Assembly (NCBI RefSeq): GCF_008369195.1
Contig: NZ_VOBC01000004.1
Location: 1-64,000, forward strand
Source of the DNA: Sporosarcina sp. ANT_H38
GTDB taxonomy: Bacteria > Bacillota > Bacilli > Bacillales_A > Planococcaceae
Reading direction: 5' to 3'
DNA: 64,000 nt
The notes beneath the pieces were generated by a model that saw only the letters and a list, made by a program, of their open reading frames with translations, was not told the DNA's origin and did not search any database. This document shows positions 1 to 9,433 of this stretch, one piece after another; the stretch's first letter is position 1, and each line of letters opens with the position of its first letter. A program made the translations under genes and the position numbers.

Positions 1-50
1 TTAGGCATGCCGCCAGCGTTCGTCCTGAGCCAGGATCAAACTCTCCATAA
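1..50 (-). rRNA. 16S ribosomal RNA, 5' end only
   Basis: The reverse complement contains the near-universal bacterial 16S start: GAGTTTGATCCTGGCTCAG at about 24-42, followed by GACGAACGCTGGCGGC. The gene is read on the minus strand and leaves the window at base 1, so only about the first 50 bases are present. The mature 5' end is placed near base 50 by analogy with Bacillus 16S genes and may be off by a few bases. Confidence 0.95.
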
Positions 51-303
51 TAGAAGAAAATGAATAGCTCATTTCTTGCTGACTAAGGAGGAATCAAATT
101 CCTCCCCCGAATCCGAAGATTCTAGTGTGTGTTTTTTTCGTCCGACCGAAGCCGACTTACTAGAAACGTTTTGCTCAAGTGCGTTAGCGCTCTCGCTGTA
201 TTTCATTGATGTTTTGCTGTTCAGTTTTCAAGGTTCATGTAGGAAGAATCAACTTGTATTCTTCGTTTTTAGTAGTTGTCGTTTTTTCAGTGACAACTTT
301 TAT
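51..303 (-). promoter_or_regulatory. rrn operon leader, transcribed toward the 16S gene
   Basis: This stretch lies between the rrn promoters and the 16S gene and has no convincing coding frame. On the minus strand it carries CTTGAAAACTGAACAGC near 219-235, which resembles the boxA-like antitermination element of Bacillus rrn leaders. A GC-rich stretch with AGCGAGAGCGCTAACGC (about 180-196) follows, as in other Bacillales rrn leaders. The small plus-strand open frame across it is a shadow. Confidence 0.65.
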
Positions 304-332
304 ATCATAACATTTCGTTTACCTCGTGTCAA
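304..332 (-). promoter_or_regulatory. rrn promoter P2
   Basis: On the minus strand there is a consensus -35 box TTGACA (327-332), a 17-bp spacer and a -10 box TATGAT (304-309). It points at the 16S gene about 250 bp downstream. The near-consensus boxes and position match the proximal promoter of tandem rrn promoters. Confidence 0.85.
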
Positions 333-390
333 CAACTAATTTCAATTTCTTTTTTGTTGTTTTCACAAAAGCTGTAACGCAACGTCTTTT

Positions 391-419
391 AATATAACAT
401 CTCTTCCGGAACGAGTCAA
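391..419 (-). promoter_or_regulatory. rrn promoter P1
   Basis: On the minus strand: -35 TTGACT (414-419), 17-bp spacer, -10 TATATT (391-396). It lies 87 bp upstream of P2 in the same direction, giving the usual tandem rrn promoter pair. About 70 bp separate it from the end of the upstream transporter gene at 501, which reads in the same direction. Confidence 0.8.
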
Positions 420-500
420 CATTTATTTCAACTTCTTATTCATTGTTGTTTCTCGCTCCCTGAGGACATGTATTAATATACTACAGTACAATATGAAAAA

Positions 501-1403
501 TCAAGCCTTTTTCGAAAATAATTTATTCCGTAGCTTTTCTCCATCAATTACGAAGAGTACTATCCCCGCGATTACAATCATTCCACCCGCTATTTGAGAC
601 ATTGATAAGGTTTCATCGAAGACATAGAAAGCCAGGATTGCTGCTCCAACAGGCTCGAACAGTATGCCGATCGATATGACGTTAGTGCTTACCCACTTAA
701 TGGCCCAGTTAAAGAGTGTATGCCCTAACAGATTCGGAATGAGTGCGAGCATTATAAACCAAAACCAATCAGATCCTGGATAAGGGCCAAATGACTCTCC
801 TTTGATAAGAACATAAAAGAACAATGTGATTGTGCTTATCGAATAAACAACAAACGTGTATGTAATTAGTGAAAGACGTTTACGAACATCTTGCCCAAAT
901 AGAAGATACGTCGTTATAAGTGCACAAGCGATCAACGCAAGCATATCTCCGTAAAAAGCAGTGCCACTTAGTTTGAAGTCTCCCCAACTGATAATTACAC
1001 TTCCTATTACAGCAATAAGAGCTGATAAGATTGTTTTGAACGACAACTTCTCTTTAAAGAAGAAGTACGTTCCTACAAAAGCGAATATCGGCTGTAAGGT
1101 AACAAGTACCGTTGAGCTGGCAACCGAGGTGTAATTTAAAGATTCAAACCATAGAATGAAGTGAAAGGCTAAAAACACTCCTGCAATCGCTGAAAATATC
1201 CAATCTTTTTTACTGAGAGTCAATATTTCCTTTCTGTATTTCATAAGGAAGAGAGGCAACATAATCAGAACAGAGAAGAACATTCTATAAAACGCAATTA
1301 CTCCAGCGTCTGCTGTGGCGAGTTTCACAAAAATCGCTGAAAGTGCAACAGATATTACTCCTATGATAATTGGTATGTACGGGTGAATACGTGGCTTTTC
1401 CAT
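501..1403 (-). CDS. DMT-superfamily (EamA) transporter
   Basis: About 300 residues with ten hydrophobic segments in two EamA-type halves, the usual size for drug/metabolite transporters. The N-terminal half has the family-like GVISVALSAIFVK and FYRMFFSVLIMLP segments, and the second half has FEPVGAAILAFYVFDE. The substrate cannot be read from sequence. The ATG at 1403 is preferred over an upstream GTG at 1412, because the AAAGTGAT Shine-Dalgarno-like stretch is about 9 bases from the ATG and only 0-2 from the GTG. The gene runs toward the rrn promoters with no clear terminator. Confidence 0.85.
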   Translation of the reverse strand: MEKPRIHPYIPIIIGVISVALSAIFVKLATADAGVIAFYRMFFSVLIMLPLFLMKYRKEILTLSKKDWIFSAIAGVFLAFHFILWFESLNYTSVASSTVLVTLQPIFAFVGTYFFFKEKLSFKTILSALIAVIGSVIISWGDFKLSGTAFYGDMLALIACALITTYLLFGQDVRKRLSLITYTFVVYSISTITLFFYVLIKGESFGPYPGSDWFWFIMLALIPNLLGHTLFNWAIKWVSTNVISIGILFEPVGAAILAFYVFDETLSMSQIAGGMIVIAGIVLFVIDGEKLRNKLFSKKA

Positions 1404-1518
1404 TACTAACACATCACTTTCAAAAAGAATCAGGTTACATTTTTATTCATTAGGGTAATAGACAGTTGTAAGTATAACATGGTTTTAGAGAGAGGTCATT
1501 ACGAGGGGGAAAGCCATT

Positions 1519-2241
1519 TTGACTTGGATTGCAAATGAAGCAATGTATCCAGAAGTATTAATTAAAATTGCGCTTGCTTTAGTTTTAAGTTTAGTTATTG
1601 GTGTAGAGAGGGAAATAAAGAAGAAACCGATTGGATTGAAAACGAGTGCTGTTATTGCCACTTTTAGCTGCCTTCTAACTGTTGTCTCTATAGAAGCAGC
1701 GTATCTCGTTCCAGCACGTGATGATATTAACGTTACTATGGATCCACTTCGCCTAGCAGCTCAAATTGTCAGTGGCATCGGTTTCCTCGGAGCAGGGGCT
1801 ATTCTGCGGAGGGGTAATGATAGTATTACCGGGTTAACGACAGCGGCTATGATTTGGGGAGCGGCGAGTATCGGAATTGCTGTTGGGGCCGGTTTTTATA
1901 TTGAAGCCGCGTTTGCTGTACTGGCCGTAATGTTTGTCATCGAAGTCCTTGCACCCGCGCTTGACAAATTAGGTCCAAAAAGACTGCGTACAAAAGAAGC
2001 TTCTTTCATTGTAGTGCTATCGGATAAATCAAAGATTGAAGATCTCATTGTTTACCTAAAGAAAGAGAGCATGACAATCAAGAATTTGCGGATTCGGCAA
2101 ATTCTATCAAGGGATCTTCAAGTGCAACACGAACTTAATTTTCGACTCTTGGCACTTCCTGAGAGACATACGTCTAATTTGTATATTGAATTGTCGACAC
2201 TACCTTATATCGAATCAGTTGAAATCGAAATATTTCCATAA
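1519..2241 (+). CDS. MgtC/SapB family membrane protein
   Basis: 240 residues. The N-terminal part carries four membrane segments with MgtC/SapB hallmarks: GVEREIKKKPIGLKTSAVIA, GIGFLGAGAILRRG and LTTAAMIWGAASIGIAVG. The C-terminal 90 residues form a soluble tail like the ACT-type domain of larger members. The family is linked to magnesium homeostasis; the exact role here is unknown. The start is TTG at 1519, preceded by GAGGGGGAAAG at a suitable distance. The next gene begins 12 bp after the stop, so the two probably share a transcript. Confidence 0.85.
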   Translation: MTWIANEAMYPEVLIKIALALVLSLVIGVEREIKKKPIGLKTSAVIATFSCLLTVVSIEAAYLVPARDDINVTMDPLRLAAQIVSGIGFLGAGAILRRGNDSITGLTTAAMIWGAASIGIAVGAGFYIEAAFAVLAVMFVIEVLAPALDKLGPKRLRTKEASFIVVLSDKSKIEDLIVYLKKESMTIKNLRIRQILSRDLQVQHELNFRLLALPERHTSNLYIELSTLPYIESVEIEIFP

Positions 2242-2253
2242 TGGAGGAAAATC

Positions 2254-3264
2254 ATGAGAGACATACTAAAACTTCTAAAGGAAGGCAACAAGCCTTCACT
2301 ACTCGCATCAATCGTTAACACATTCATCGCTTGCCTAAAAGCCGTAGCATTCGTCCTCACAGGAAATGTTGCCCTGTTTGCGGAAATGATGCACTCATTC
2401 GGTGATGCAGCGAACCAGTTTTTTGTTTTCATTGGTTCTGCTCTTTCGAAAAAAGCACCTACCCCAAAATACCCTAACGGATTCGGCCGTGTCGTTAACT
2501 TAGTTTGTCTAGGCGCCGTCATTATTGTTGGGATCATGTCTTATGAGGCCATTATAGGCGGGTGGCATCATATCCTGAATCCATCTGAGTCAAGCGGAAC
2601 GAGAAATTTAATAATAAACCTCTCTGTTCTCGGCATTGGTATCATTCTTGAATGCATTGTACTTTATAAGGCGGGTAAAGAAATTCTTCATGAAACAGGG
2701 GTTGATAAAGGCGGGCTCGCACCCATTACGTTGGGTTTCAAAAATCTTAACCGTGCTAAACCTGCGACAAAACTTGTGTTCATGGAGGATTTTGTCGCAA
2801 CATTAGGCGGTCTCCTCGCATTTGCAGCCGTCCTGTTGGCTCACTTCCTAGGACTTCTTGTTGCAGAAGGCATTGCATCTATTATGATTGGGATGATGAT
2901 GTTCTATGTAGTCGGTAAAGTGTTTCTCGAAAATGCACGTGGTGCTATCGGCGAAACGGATGAGGAGATGCTCAATCATATTTCCCTTCTCGTCGCTGAA
3001 GATCCCGATGTAAAAGATATTCAACGTATCGAAGTTATCAAAGAAGGCGAATTCCTTCATGTTGAAATCGTCGCAGAAGTTGATCCAACTCAGACAGTCG
3101 CCTATGTCGACGATGTACGGGACCGACTTATGGTTACTATCCTCAACCAAAAAGGCGTACGGGACGTTTTAATTTCTTTTGATGAAGATGATGGTGTGTC
3201 GACATGGAAAATGTCCAATTCTACTGATGCAATTAAGCAAGTCAGCTCAAAATTCCCGGAATAA
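2254..3264 (+). CDS. Cation diffusion facilitator (CDF) transporter
   Basis: 336 residues; divalent cation/proton antiporter of the inner membrane. The metal site motif AEMMHSFGDAANQF (about residues 43-56) matches the HxxxD signature of transmembrane helix 2, and more helices follow. The soluble C-terminal domain (about 240-320) has the alpha-beta cytoplasmic fold pattern. The mid-protein insert with LGFKNLNRAK recalls the SLC30A9-like branch. The start follows ATGGAGGAAAATC 12 bp after the MgtC-like gene. Zn, Mn or Fe specificity is not decidable. Confidence 0.88.
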   Translation: MRDILKLLKEGNKPSLLASIVNTFIACLKAVAFVLTGNVALFAEMMHSFGDAANQFFVFIGSALSKKAPTPKYPNGFGRVVNLVCLGAVIIVGIMSYEAIIGGWHHILNPSESSGTRNLIINLSVLGIGIILECIVLYKAGKEILHETGVDKGGLAPITLGFKNLNRAKPATKLVFMEDFVATLGGLLAFAAVLLAHFLGLLVAEGIASIMIGMMMFYVVGKVFLENARGAIGETDEEMLNHISLLVAEDPDVKDIQRIEVIKEGEFLHVEIVAEVDPTQTVAYVDDVRDRLMVTILNQKGVRDVLISFDEDDGVSTWKMSNSTDAIKQVSSKFPE

Positions 3265-3270
3265 CAAAAA

Positions 3271-3306
3271 CGTCACACTGGAGATAACTCCGGTGTGACG
3301 TTTTTC
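3271..3306. terminator. Bidirectional Rho-independent terminator
   Basis: Arms CGTCACAC-TGGAG and CTCCG-GTGTGACG close on a short ATAA loop, with T5 on the plus side and A5 on the other. It sits between the convergent CDF transporter and alcohol dehydrogenase genes and can serve both. Confidence 0.88.
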
Positions 3307-3312
3307 ATTTTC

Positions 3313-4476
3313 TTATAATGAAGCTTTTAAAATCGACAGAACATCGTTTTTATCAAGATTACTGAAATTCCCGATCGATCCGTTAACAGTTGCTTTTTCT
3401 GCCATCAATTCAAGTTGCGAATCATCGATGTTATAGTCAGCAAGTGTTTCTGGAGCTCCAATGGACGTCCAGAATGCTCTTAGACGCGCGATTCCTTCAA
3501 ACGCAACTTCATCTTGCGTCTTACCTTCCGGCGCAACACCGAATACGTTCACAGCGAGCTTGGCAAACCTTGCAGGATCCACTTTAACGTTGTAAGTCAT
3601 CCAGTGCGGGAAAAGAATCGCAAGTCCGCCAGCATGTGGAATATCATACACTGCAGAAACTGCATGTTCGATACCATGTGACGCCCAGTCTCCTTGATAA
3701 CCCATTTGAAGGAAGCCGTTCAAACCCATTGTACCCGCGAATAAAATCGTCTCACGTAAATCATAACTCTCCAAGTCTTCGACGAGTTTCGGGGCATTGT
3801 CCATTATTGCACGTAGCACACCTTCACACATTTCATCTTGTACCGGGGTATTCTTTGCATTATTAAAATACTGTTCAAAGATATGGGACATCATATCGAC
3901 AATACCATATATTGTTTGATCTTTAGGTACTGATATCGTATAAGTTGGATCTAGAATCGAGAATTTTGGGAAACTAGCTAAACTGCCCCACCCGAACTTC
4001 TCTTGCGTCTCTTCATTAGTAATAACAGATCCTGCATTCATTTCTGAGCCTGTTGCCGCAATTGTTAAAACCGTACCAAATGGGACTGCCTCTTTCACGA
4101 ATGCTTTTTTCGTTACAATATCCCATGCATCTCCATCATATTTTGCAGCTGATGCAATAAGTTTCACACAGTCGATGACTGATCCGCCGCCAACTGCTAA
4201 AATAATGTCGATGCCCTTTTCTTTACAAATTTCAGCACCTTTTCTCGCAGTTGATACACGAGGATTCGGCTCAACACCTGAAAGCTCATGAACTTCCATA
4301 TTATTTTCTTTTAAAATCATCATTACTTCATCGTACAGGCCATTCCTCTTGATACTGCCGCCTCCATAAACGACAAGCACCTTTTTACCGTAATTTGCTA
4401 GTTCTTGTGATAGTTTCTGAAGTTGACCTTTACCAAAAATAAGCTTTACTGGATTATGAAATACAAATTCATTCAT
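3313..4476 (-). CDS. Iron-containing alcohol dehydrogenase (butanol dehydrogenase-like, YugJ/YugK type)
   Basis: 387 residues, typical for group III (Fe-ADH) NAD(P)H-dependent alcohol/aldehyde oxidoreductases. The nucleotide-binding motif is [15 protein letters not shown]. The metal site is visible in [11 protein letters not shown] (Asp and His) and in [25 protein letters not shown] (two His). The sequence resembles YugJ/YugK and E. coli YqhD in length and motif order. AGGAGGTAATAA precedes the ATG. In B. subtilis the homologues also neighbour yuzA and yugI, matching the next genes here. Confidence 0.88.
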   Translation of the reverse strand: MNEFVFHNPVKLIFGKGQLQKLSQELANYGKKVLVVYGGGSIKRNGLYDEVMMILKENNMEVHELSGVEPNPRVSTARKGAEICKEKGIDIILAVGGGSVIDCVKLIASAAKYDGDAWDIVTKKAFVKEAVPFGTVLTIAATGSEMNAGSVITNEETQEKFGWGSLASFPKFSILDPTYTISVPKDQTIYGIVDMMSHIFEQYFNNAKNTPVQDEMCEGVLRAIMDNAPKLVEDLESYDLRETILFAGTMGLNGFLQMGYQGDWASHGIEHAVSAVYDIPHAGGLAILFPHWMTYNVKVDPARFAKLAVNVFGVAPEGKTQDEVAFEGIARLRAFWTSIGAPETLADYNIDDSQLELMAEKATVNGSIGNFSNLDKNDVLSILKASL

Positions 4477-4595
4477 TATTTATTACCTCCTTCTATCCCT
4501 TCCATTATCCGAAACAATAATATGTTTTGCAACGTTAAGAGCCCGCGTTTGAAAAAATGGGACCTGGGCATAATAAAATGAGGAGGTGTTACTAA

Positions 4596-4832
4596 ATGGG
4601 AAAAGTACATAAACTAGCCCTAGCAATCACAATTATCGGTGCTCTCAATTGGGGAGTGGCAGGAATATTCCGTTTCGATGTAGTGGCACAATTCGCAGGT
4701 GGCTTCGCAGAACCGCTCGCACGATTTATCTATATCATCATAGGGATTTCTGGTTTATTAAACCTAGGATTGTTATTCGACCAATCGCGAAATCGGCACG
4801 AGGAAATTGTACCGGTTCCTGAGAAAGCATAA
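4596..4832 (+). CDS. yuzA: DUF378 family small membrane protein (YuzA-like)
   Basis: 78 residues with two membrane segments: LALAITIIGALNWGVAGIF and ARFIYIIIGISGLLNLGLLF. The GALNWG and GISGL motifs are diagnostic of DUF378. Function unknown. GAGGAGGTG lies 7 bases before the ATG. It is divergent from the alcohol dehydrogenase and followed at once by a strong terminator, so it is probably monocistronic. Confidence 0.85.
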   Translation: MGKVHKLALAITIIGALNWGVAGIFRFDVVAQFAGGFAEPLARFIYIIIGISGLLNLGLLFDQSRNRHEEIVPVPEKA

Positions 4833-4875
4833 AAGGCATCTCCCGTTATACCCGGGAGATGCCTTTAAGTTTTCT
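4832..4875 (+). terminator. Terminator after yuzA
   Basis: A 14-bp perfect stem, AAAGGCATCTCCCG (4832-4845) with CGGGAGATGCCTTT (4853-4866), and a 7-base loop. The T-rich tail is weak (AAGTTTTCT). The stem starts inside the yuzA stop codon region. Confidence 0.75.
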
Positions 4876-4883
4876 ATTGTAAT

Positions 4884-5020
4884 AGTATCTTGGCTTCAGG
4901 TGCCAAACGCGCGGGTGATAAGTCAGCTGGGAGGAATTGAACTATATCCCTCCAGTGCGTGGTAAGAATATCACTTCACTGGACCGTCTTATACCTGTAG
5001 CATCTTTACGTCACCTTACC
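4884..5020. repeat. Diverged copy of an intergenic repeat (GCTTCAGGTGCCA family)
   Basis: GCTTCAGGTGCCA near 4893 also occurs at 42464-42476, inside a fuller copy of the same repeat. The rest is only loosely similar and contains a GGAGGAATT/CCCTCC-type foldback. It separates yuzA from the end of the glutamate dehydrogenase gene. Assignment is weak because only the first part matches well. Confidence 0.35.
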
Positions 5021-5029
5021 TTTTTCTTG

Positions 5030-6274
5030 TTATGCCCAACCACGGAAACGTGAAGCTTCCGCAGTTTTACGAACACCAATCATATAGGCTGCTAGACGCA
5101 TATCGATATTACGAGTTTCCGCAGTTGTATATACGTTCTCAAATGCTTCAACCATTTTTTTCGTCATTTTTTCGCGTACTTCTTCTTCAGTCCAGTAGTA
5201 GCCCATATTATTTTGGACCCACTCAAAGTAGGAGACTGTTACGCCGCCCGCACTTGCAAGAACATCAGGTACAAGAAGAATTCCACGATCTTTAAGAATT
5301 TTAGTTCCTTCAGCTGTTGTAGGTCCGTTTGCTGCTTCTACAACAATTGCCGCTTTGATATTATGTGCATTTTTTTCAGTAATCTGATTAGAGATTGCTG
5401 CAGGCACAAGAATATCGCAATCAAGTTCAAGTAATTCTTCGTTCGAGATCGTGTTATCGAAAAGTGTAGTTACCGTTCCGAAGCTATCACGACGGTCTAG
5501 TAAGTAATCGATATCAAGACCTTCAGGATCATGAAGCGCACCATAAGCGTCGGAAATTCCGATTACTTTCGCTCCTGCATCATGAAGGAATTTAGATAAG
5601 AAGCTACCCGCATTACCGAATCCTTGGATTACGATGCGTGCACCTTTCATATCAATTCCACGGCGTTTCGCTGCTTCTTCGATGATGATTGTTACACCTT
5701 CTGCAGTCGCACGGTCACGTCCTTGTGATCCACCAAGAACAATTGGTTTACCTGTAATGAAACCAGGTGAGTTAAATTCATCAATTCGGCTGTACTCATC
5801 CATCATCCATGCCATGATTTGAGCATTTGTGAAGACGTCTGGAGCTGGAATGTCTTTGTTAGGTCCCATAACTTGACTTAAGGCACGAACATATCCGCGG
5901 CTTAAACGCTCAAGTTCGCCCATAGACATTTCACGTGGATCACAGACGATTGCCCCTTTACCTCCGCCATATGGAAGATCGACAATACCAGCTTTTAATG
6001 TCATCCACATAGATAGTGCTTTCACTTCTTCTATCGTCACTTCTGGGTGATAACGTACTCCACCTTTTGTCGGTCCAACAGCATCATTATGTTGTCCACG
6101 GTAACCCGTGAAAACTTTAACTTTTCCATCGTCCATTTTTATTGGAATACGGACTTCTACCATACGAAGTGGTTCTTTTAGAAGTTCGTACATTCCTTCA
6201 TCGTAGCCTAGTTTATCAAGTGCATCTTTAAAAAGAGCTTGTGTAGACGTAAACAGATTCAGGTTTTCAGTCAT
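5030..6274 (-). CDS. NAD-dependent glutamate dehydrogenase (RocG/GudB type)
   Basis: 414 residues, full length for hexameric bacterial GDH. It converts glutamate to 2-oxoglutarate and ammonium. The substrate-site lysine motifs are GPTKGGVRYHP (about residues 87-97) and LPYGGGKGAIV (about 119-129). The Rossmann domain has IVIQGFGNAGSF, and NGPTTAEGTKIL is the conserved C-terminal segment. It lies 80 bp downstream of ornithine aminotransferase and in the same direction as P5C dehydrogenase. The three together convert ornithine and proline to 2-oxoglutarate. RocG and GudB cannot be separated by sequence alone; the neighbours favour a catabolic RocG-like role. Confidence 0.93.
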   Translation of the reverse strand: MTENLNLFTSTQALFKDALDKLGYDEGMYELLKEPLRMVEVRIPIKMDDGKVKVFTGYRGQHNDAVGPTKGGVRYHPEVTIEEVKALSMWMTLKAGIVDLPYGGGKGAIVCDPREMSMGELERLSRGYVRALSQVMGPNKDIPAPDVFTNAQIMAWMMDEYSRIDEFNSPGFITGKPIVLGGSQGRDRATAEGVTIIIEEAAKRRGIDMKGARIVIQGFGNAGSFLSKFLHDAGAKVIGISDAYGALHDPEGLDIDYLLDRRDSFGTVTTLFDNTISNEELLELDCDILVPAAISNQITEKNAHNIKAAIVVEAANGPTTAEGTKILKDRGILLVPDVLASAGGVTVSYFEWVQNNMGYYWTEEEVREKMTKKMVEAFENVYTTAETRNIDMRLAAYMIGVRKTAEASRFRGWA

Positions 6275-6353
6275 TTTAATGGTTCGCCTCTTTGATTCAT
6301 AATGGTTTTATGCATATATTGTAACATATCAAACACTTAGATTGTTAAAAAAT

Positions 6354-7547
6354 TTAATTTGCGAAAACTTTTTTGATATTTCCGATTGCCCAGTCCAACT
6401 CGTCTTTTGTAATAATAAGTGGTGGAGCAAAGCGAATCACTGTATCATGTGTTTCTTTACATAGCAATCCGAGCTCTTTCAACTCTTCACAATATGGACG
6501 AGCAGCTTCATTCAATTCAACACCAATGAACAATCCACGTCCACGTACTTCTTTAATCGACGGATGTTCAATTTTCTTTAACTCTTCCATAAAATAATTT
6601 CCGAGTTCAAGAGATTTTTTCGCCAATTCTTCTTCTTGCAGCACTTCTAAAGACGCGATTGATACTGCACACGCCATAGGATTTCCACCAAAAGTTGAAC
6701 CGTGCGATCCAGGATTGAATACACCAAGAACGGATTTGTCAGCAAGCACACAAGATATTGGGAATACGCCGCCACCTAGTGCTTTACCTAGGATATACAT
6801 GTCTGGATCAATGTCTTCCCATTCACATGCAAACATTTTCCCAGTACGACAAAGGCCTGCTTGAATTTCATCTGCAATAAATAGAACATTGTTCTTTTTA
6901 CAAAGTTCACGTGCGGCTTTCATATAACCAGCTGGCGGAATAACAATACCTGCTTCGCCTTGAATCGGTTCGATAATGAATGCAGCAGTATTCGGTGTAA
7001 TTACAGCTTCAAGCGCTTTAATATCACCGTATGGAATAAGATTGATGCCTGGAAGCATTGGCCCAAATCCACGTTTATATTCAGCATCCGAGGATAAAGA
7101 AACAGCTGTCATTGTACGACCATGGAAGTTTCCTTCACACCCAATGATTTCTGCTTGGTCTTCTGCAACCCCTTTAACATCATAAGCCCAGCGACGCGCT
7201 GCTTTAATAGCTGTTTCGACAGCTTCAGCTCCTGTGTTCATAGGAAGTGCCATTTCTTTGCCAGACAGTTCACAAATCATTTCATACCATGGACCAAGTT
7301 GGTCGTTATGGAAAGCACGAGAAGTAAGCGTTACTTTATCTGCTTGGTCTTTCAACGCCTGAATAATTTTCGGATGACGATGCCCCTGATTTACTGCTGA
7401 ATATGCAGAAAGCATATCCATGAATTTATTACCTTCTGGATCTTTTACCCAAACTCCTTGTGCCTCAGAAATAACAATTGGCAGTGGATGATAGTTATTT
7501 GCCCCAAATTTCTCTGTTTGTACAATTACTTTTTCTGATACCGTCAT
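6354..7547 (-). CDS. rocD: Ornithine aminotransferase
   Basis: 397 residues; class III PLP-dependent aminotransferase that converts ornithine plus 2-oxoglutarate to glutamate semialdehyde plus glutamate. Visible motifs are the opening [30 protein letters not shown], the PLP-contact [19 protein letters not shown], and the lysine of [22 protein letters not shown] lies 6 bases before the ATG. It is flanked by P5C dehydrogenase upstream (across a short repeat) and glutamate dehydrogenase downstream. That context supports ornithine use over other class III substrates. Confidence 0.93.
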   Translation of the reverse strand: MTVSEKVIVQTEKFGANNYHPLPIVISEAQGVWVKDPEGNKFMDMLSAYSAVNQGHRHPKIIQALKDQADKVTLTSRAFHNDQLGPWYEMICELSGKEMALPMNTGAEAVETAIKAARRWAYDVKGVAEDQAEIIGCEGNFHGRTMTAVSLSSDAEYKRGFGPMLPGINLIPYGDIKALEAVITPNTAAFIIEPIQGEAGIVIPPAGYMKAARELCKKNNVLFIADEIQAGLCRTGKMFACEWEDIDPDMYILGKALGGGVFPISCVLADKSVLGVFNPGSHGSTFGGNPMACAVSIASLEVLQEEELAKKSLELGNYFMEELKKIEHPSIKEVRGRGLFIGVELNEAARPYCEELKELGLLCKETHDTVIRFAPPLIITKDELDWAIGNIKKVFAN

Positions 7548-7573
7548 ACATTTCCCTCCCCATTTATATGTAG

Positions 7574-7600
7574 AGACAGACCCACCCTATAGATGGGTCT
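7574..7600. other. Hairpin in the rocD leader
   Basis: Perfect 9-bp arms ACAGACCCA and TGGGTCTGT enclose a 9-base loop, about 30 bp upstream of the rocD start. There is no T-tract, so it is not a clear terminator. It may be an mRNA processing or stabilising structure between rocA and rocD. Confidence 0.45.
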
Positions 7601-7633
7601 GTTAATCAGTGTCTAGACTACAGCGCTTTTCTT

Positions 7634-7737
7634 TGTGTCCAGACTACGGGCGCCAGACGCTCGGGTCATAATTCAAACCAGCTGTCGCCACAAGAAGTGG
7701 CGCATCTAGGCTGCATTCATTTTTGAGCAGGCGCCCT
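7634..7737. repeat. Intergenic repeat, GTGTCTAG/GGCGCC family
   Basis: It contains GTGTCCAGACTACGGGCGCC, CGCTCGGGTCATAA and a terminal GCAGGCGCCC. This is the same architecture as the repeats at 42456-42638 and 46733-46841: a GTGTCTAG-like end, GCGCC, then GGGTCATAA followed by an internal foldback. An internal hairpin (GTCGCCAC-AAGAA-GTGGCGC) is present. Similar elements are common between genes in Bacillales; function unknown. It separates rocA from rocD. Confidence 0.6.
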
Positions 7738-7746
7738 CTGATTTCC

Positions 7747-9291
7747 TTAAAATGTTTCTGATGTTGTTTTACCTTGCATATGAAGTTGTAGGTAATCCGG
7801 TCCGCCAGCTTTTGAATCTGTACCTGACATGTTGAATCCACCAAATGGTTGGTAACCAACGATTGCACCTGTGCAATTACGGTTAAAGTACAAGTTACCA
7901 ACATGGAAATCTTCACGAGCTTGTTCGATGTGGTGACGGTTATTTGTAATTACCGCGCCTGTAAGACCGTAGTCCGTGTTATTTGCAAATTCGATAGCTT
8001 CAGTGAAGCTCTTCGCTTTCGACAAACCAACAACTGGGCCAAAGATTTCTTCTTGCATAACACGTGCTTTTGGATCAAGATCCGCAATAACTGTTGGTGC
8101 AACGAAGAATCCTTTCGAACTGTCGCCTGTTCCTCCTGCGATTAAACGACCTTCTGTTTTACCGATTTCGATGTAGCTCATAATTTTGTCGAATGACGCC
8201 TGATCGATTACTGGTCCAGTGAAGTTAGATAGTTCAGCCGGATCGCCGTATGTCAATTCTTTCGTCAATACGCCAACACGTTCTACAACTTCGTCATAAA
8301 CGTCTTCGTGGATAATAGCACGTGAACAAGCTGAACATTTCTGTCCGCTGAATCCGAATGCAGATTTAACGATTGATTGTGCAGCAAGCTCTAGATCTGC
8401 TTCGTTATCAACAACAATCGTATCTTTACCACCCATTTCAGCGATAACGCGTTTCAACCAGATTTGGCCTTCGTTCACTTTAGCAGCACGTTCGAAGATG
8501 CGTGTTCCGATTTCGCGTGAACCAGTGAATGATACAAAACGTGTTCTTGGGTGATCAACTAGATAGTCGCCCACTTCAGCTCCAGATCCTGGGATGTAGT
8601 TAACAACGCCTGCTGGCATTCCAGCTTCTTCAAGAACTTCGATGAATTTGTATGCAACAACTGGTGTTGTCGATGCCGGTTTAAGAAGTACTGTATTACC
8701 TGTTACAAGAGCAGCAACTGTCGTTCCCGCCATGATTGCGAATGCAAAGTTCCAAGGTGAGATGATAACGCCAACTCCAAGCGGAATGTAGTCAAAGCGG
8801 TTGAATTCGCCTGGACGGCTTTCAACAGGAATACCATTCTTCAGTTCAAGCATTTTGCGTGCATAGAATTCTAGGAAATCGATTGCTTCAGCAGTATCTG
8901 CATCCGCTTCATTCCAAGGCTTCCCTGCTTCTTTTGTTAAAAGTGCAGAGAATTCGTGTTTGCGACGACGAATAATTGCAGCAGCTTTGAATAGTACATC
9001 GGCACGGAATTCAGGCTTCACTTTTTTCCATGTGTTGAATGTTTCGTCTGCAATTGTCATTGCTTTTTCAGCAAGATCTTTGCTAGCTTTAGAAACGCTA
9101 CCGATTACTTCTTCTTTATTTGCAGGGTTTGTAGAAACCAATTTTTCTTCAGTCATAATACGTTCTCCACCGATGATAAGTGGATAATCTTTACCAAGAT
9201 AACCTTCGACTGTTTTCATAGCCTCAAGGAAAGCTTGTTTATTTTCTTCTAAAGTAAAATCTGTGAATGGTTCGTGTTTATATGGAATCAT
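7747..9291 (-). CDS. rocA: 1-pyrroline-5-carboxylate (glutamate semialdehyde) dehydrogenase
   Basis: 514 residues; oxidises glutamate gamma-semialdehyde to glutamate with NAD+. Recognised by [19 protein letters not shown], the NAD-site [17 protein letters not shown], the general-base glutamate in [13 protein letters not shown], and the catalytic cysteine in [13 protein letters not shown]. The C-terminus [21 protein letters not shown] is typical. The open frame extends 33 codons further upstream, but the ATG at 9291 has AGGAGG at ideal spacing and the family N-terminus [12 protein letters not shown]. It is first in a probable rocA-rocD-GDH unit and divergent from the regulator at 9434. Confidence 0.94.
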   Translation of the reverse strand: MIPYKHEPFTDFTLEENKQAFLEAMKTVEGYLGKDYPLIIGGERIMTEEKLVSTNPANKEEVIGSVSKASKDLAEKAMTIADETFNTWKKVKPEFRADVLFKAAAIIRRRKHEFSALLTKEAGKPWNEADADTAEAIDFLEFYARKMLELKNGIPVESRPGEFNRFDYIPLGVGVIISPWNFAFAIMAGTTVAALVTGNTVLLKPASTTPVVAYKFIEVLEEAGMPAGVVNYIPGSGAEVGDYLVDHPRTRFVSFTGSREIGTRIFERAAKVNEGQIWLKRVIAEMGGKDTIVVDNEADLELAAQSIVKSAFGFSGQKCSACSRAIIHEDVYDEVVERVGVLTKELTYGDPAELSNFTGPVIDQASFDKIMSYIEIGKTEGRLIAGGTGDSSKGFFVAPTVIADLDPKARVMQEEIFGPVVGLSKAKSFTEAIEFANNTDYGLTGAVITNNRHHIEQAREDFHVGNLYFNRNCTGAIVGYQPFGGFNMSGTDSKAGGPDYLQLHMQGKTTSETF

Positions 9292-9318
9292 ATTATTCCT
9301 CCTCTTTAATCGTAAAAC

Positions 9319-9378
9319 GCAAATATAATTTGCACTTAGTAATTGATTACATATATAATAATGCAAAAGATTGTTGCA
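9319..9378. promoter_or_regulatory. Candidate operator region between rocA and its divergent regulator
   Basis: Two dyads share a GCAA/TTGC half-site. One is GCAAAT-ATA-ATTTGC (9319-9333); the other is TGCAA-N7-TTGCA (9362-9378). They lie 28 to 87 bp upstream of the rocA start and in the shared region with the regulator gene. No convincing -24/-12 sigma-54 promoter was found here. That they bind the regulator is inference. Confidence 0.4.
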
Positions 9379-9433
9379 GATATCAAGCATTATTCATTAG
9401 TTTTCCAAAAAAAATATTTGGAAGGTGATTATT

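Noticed and set aside
76..339. Plus-strand open frame in the rrn leader
   Set aside because: It lies within the rrn leader and promoter region and has no ribosome site; explained by non-coding rrn sequence.
9292..9433. Sigma-54 (-24/-12) promoter for rocA
   Set aside because: No GG-N10-GC pair with acceptable flanks was found in the rocA upstream region on the minus strand; TTTGC motifs lack the matching GG.
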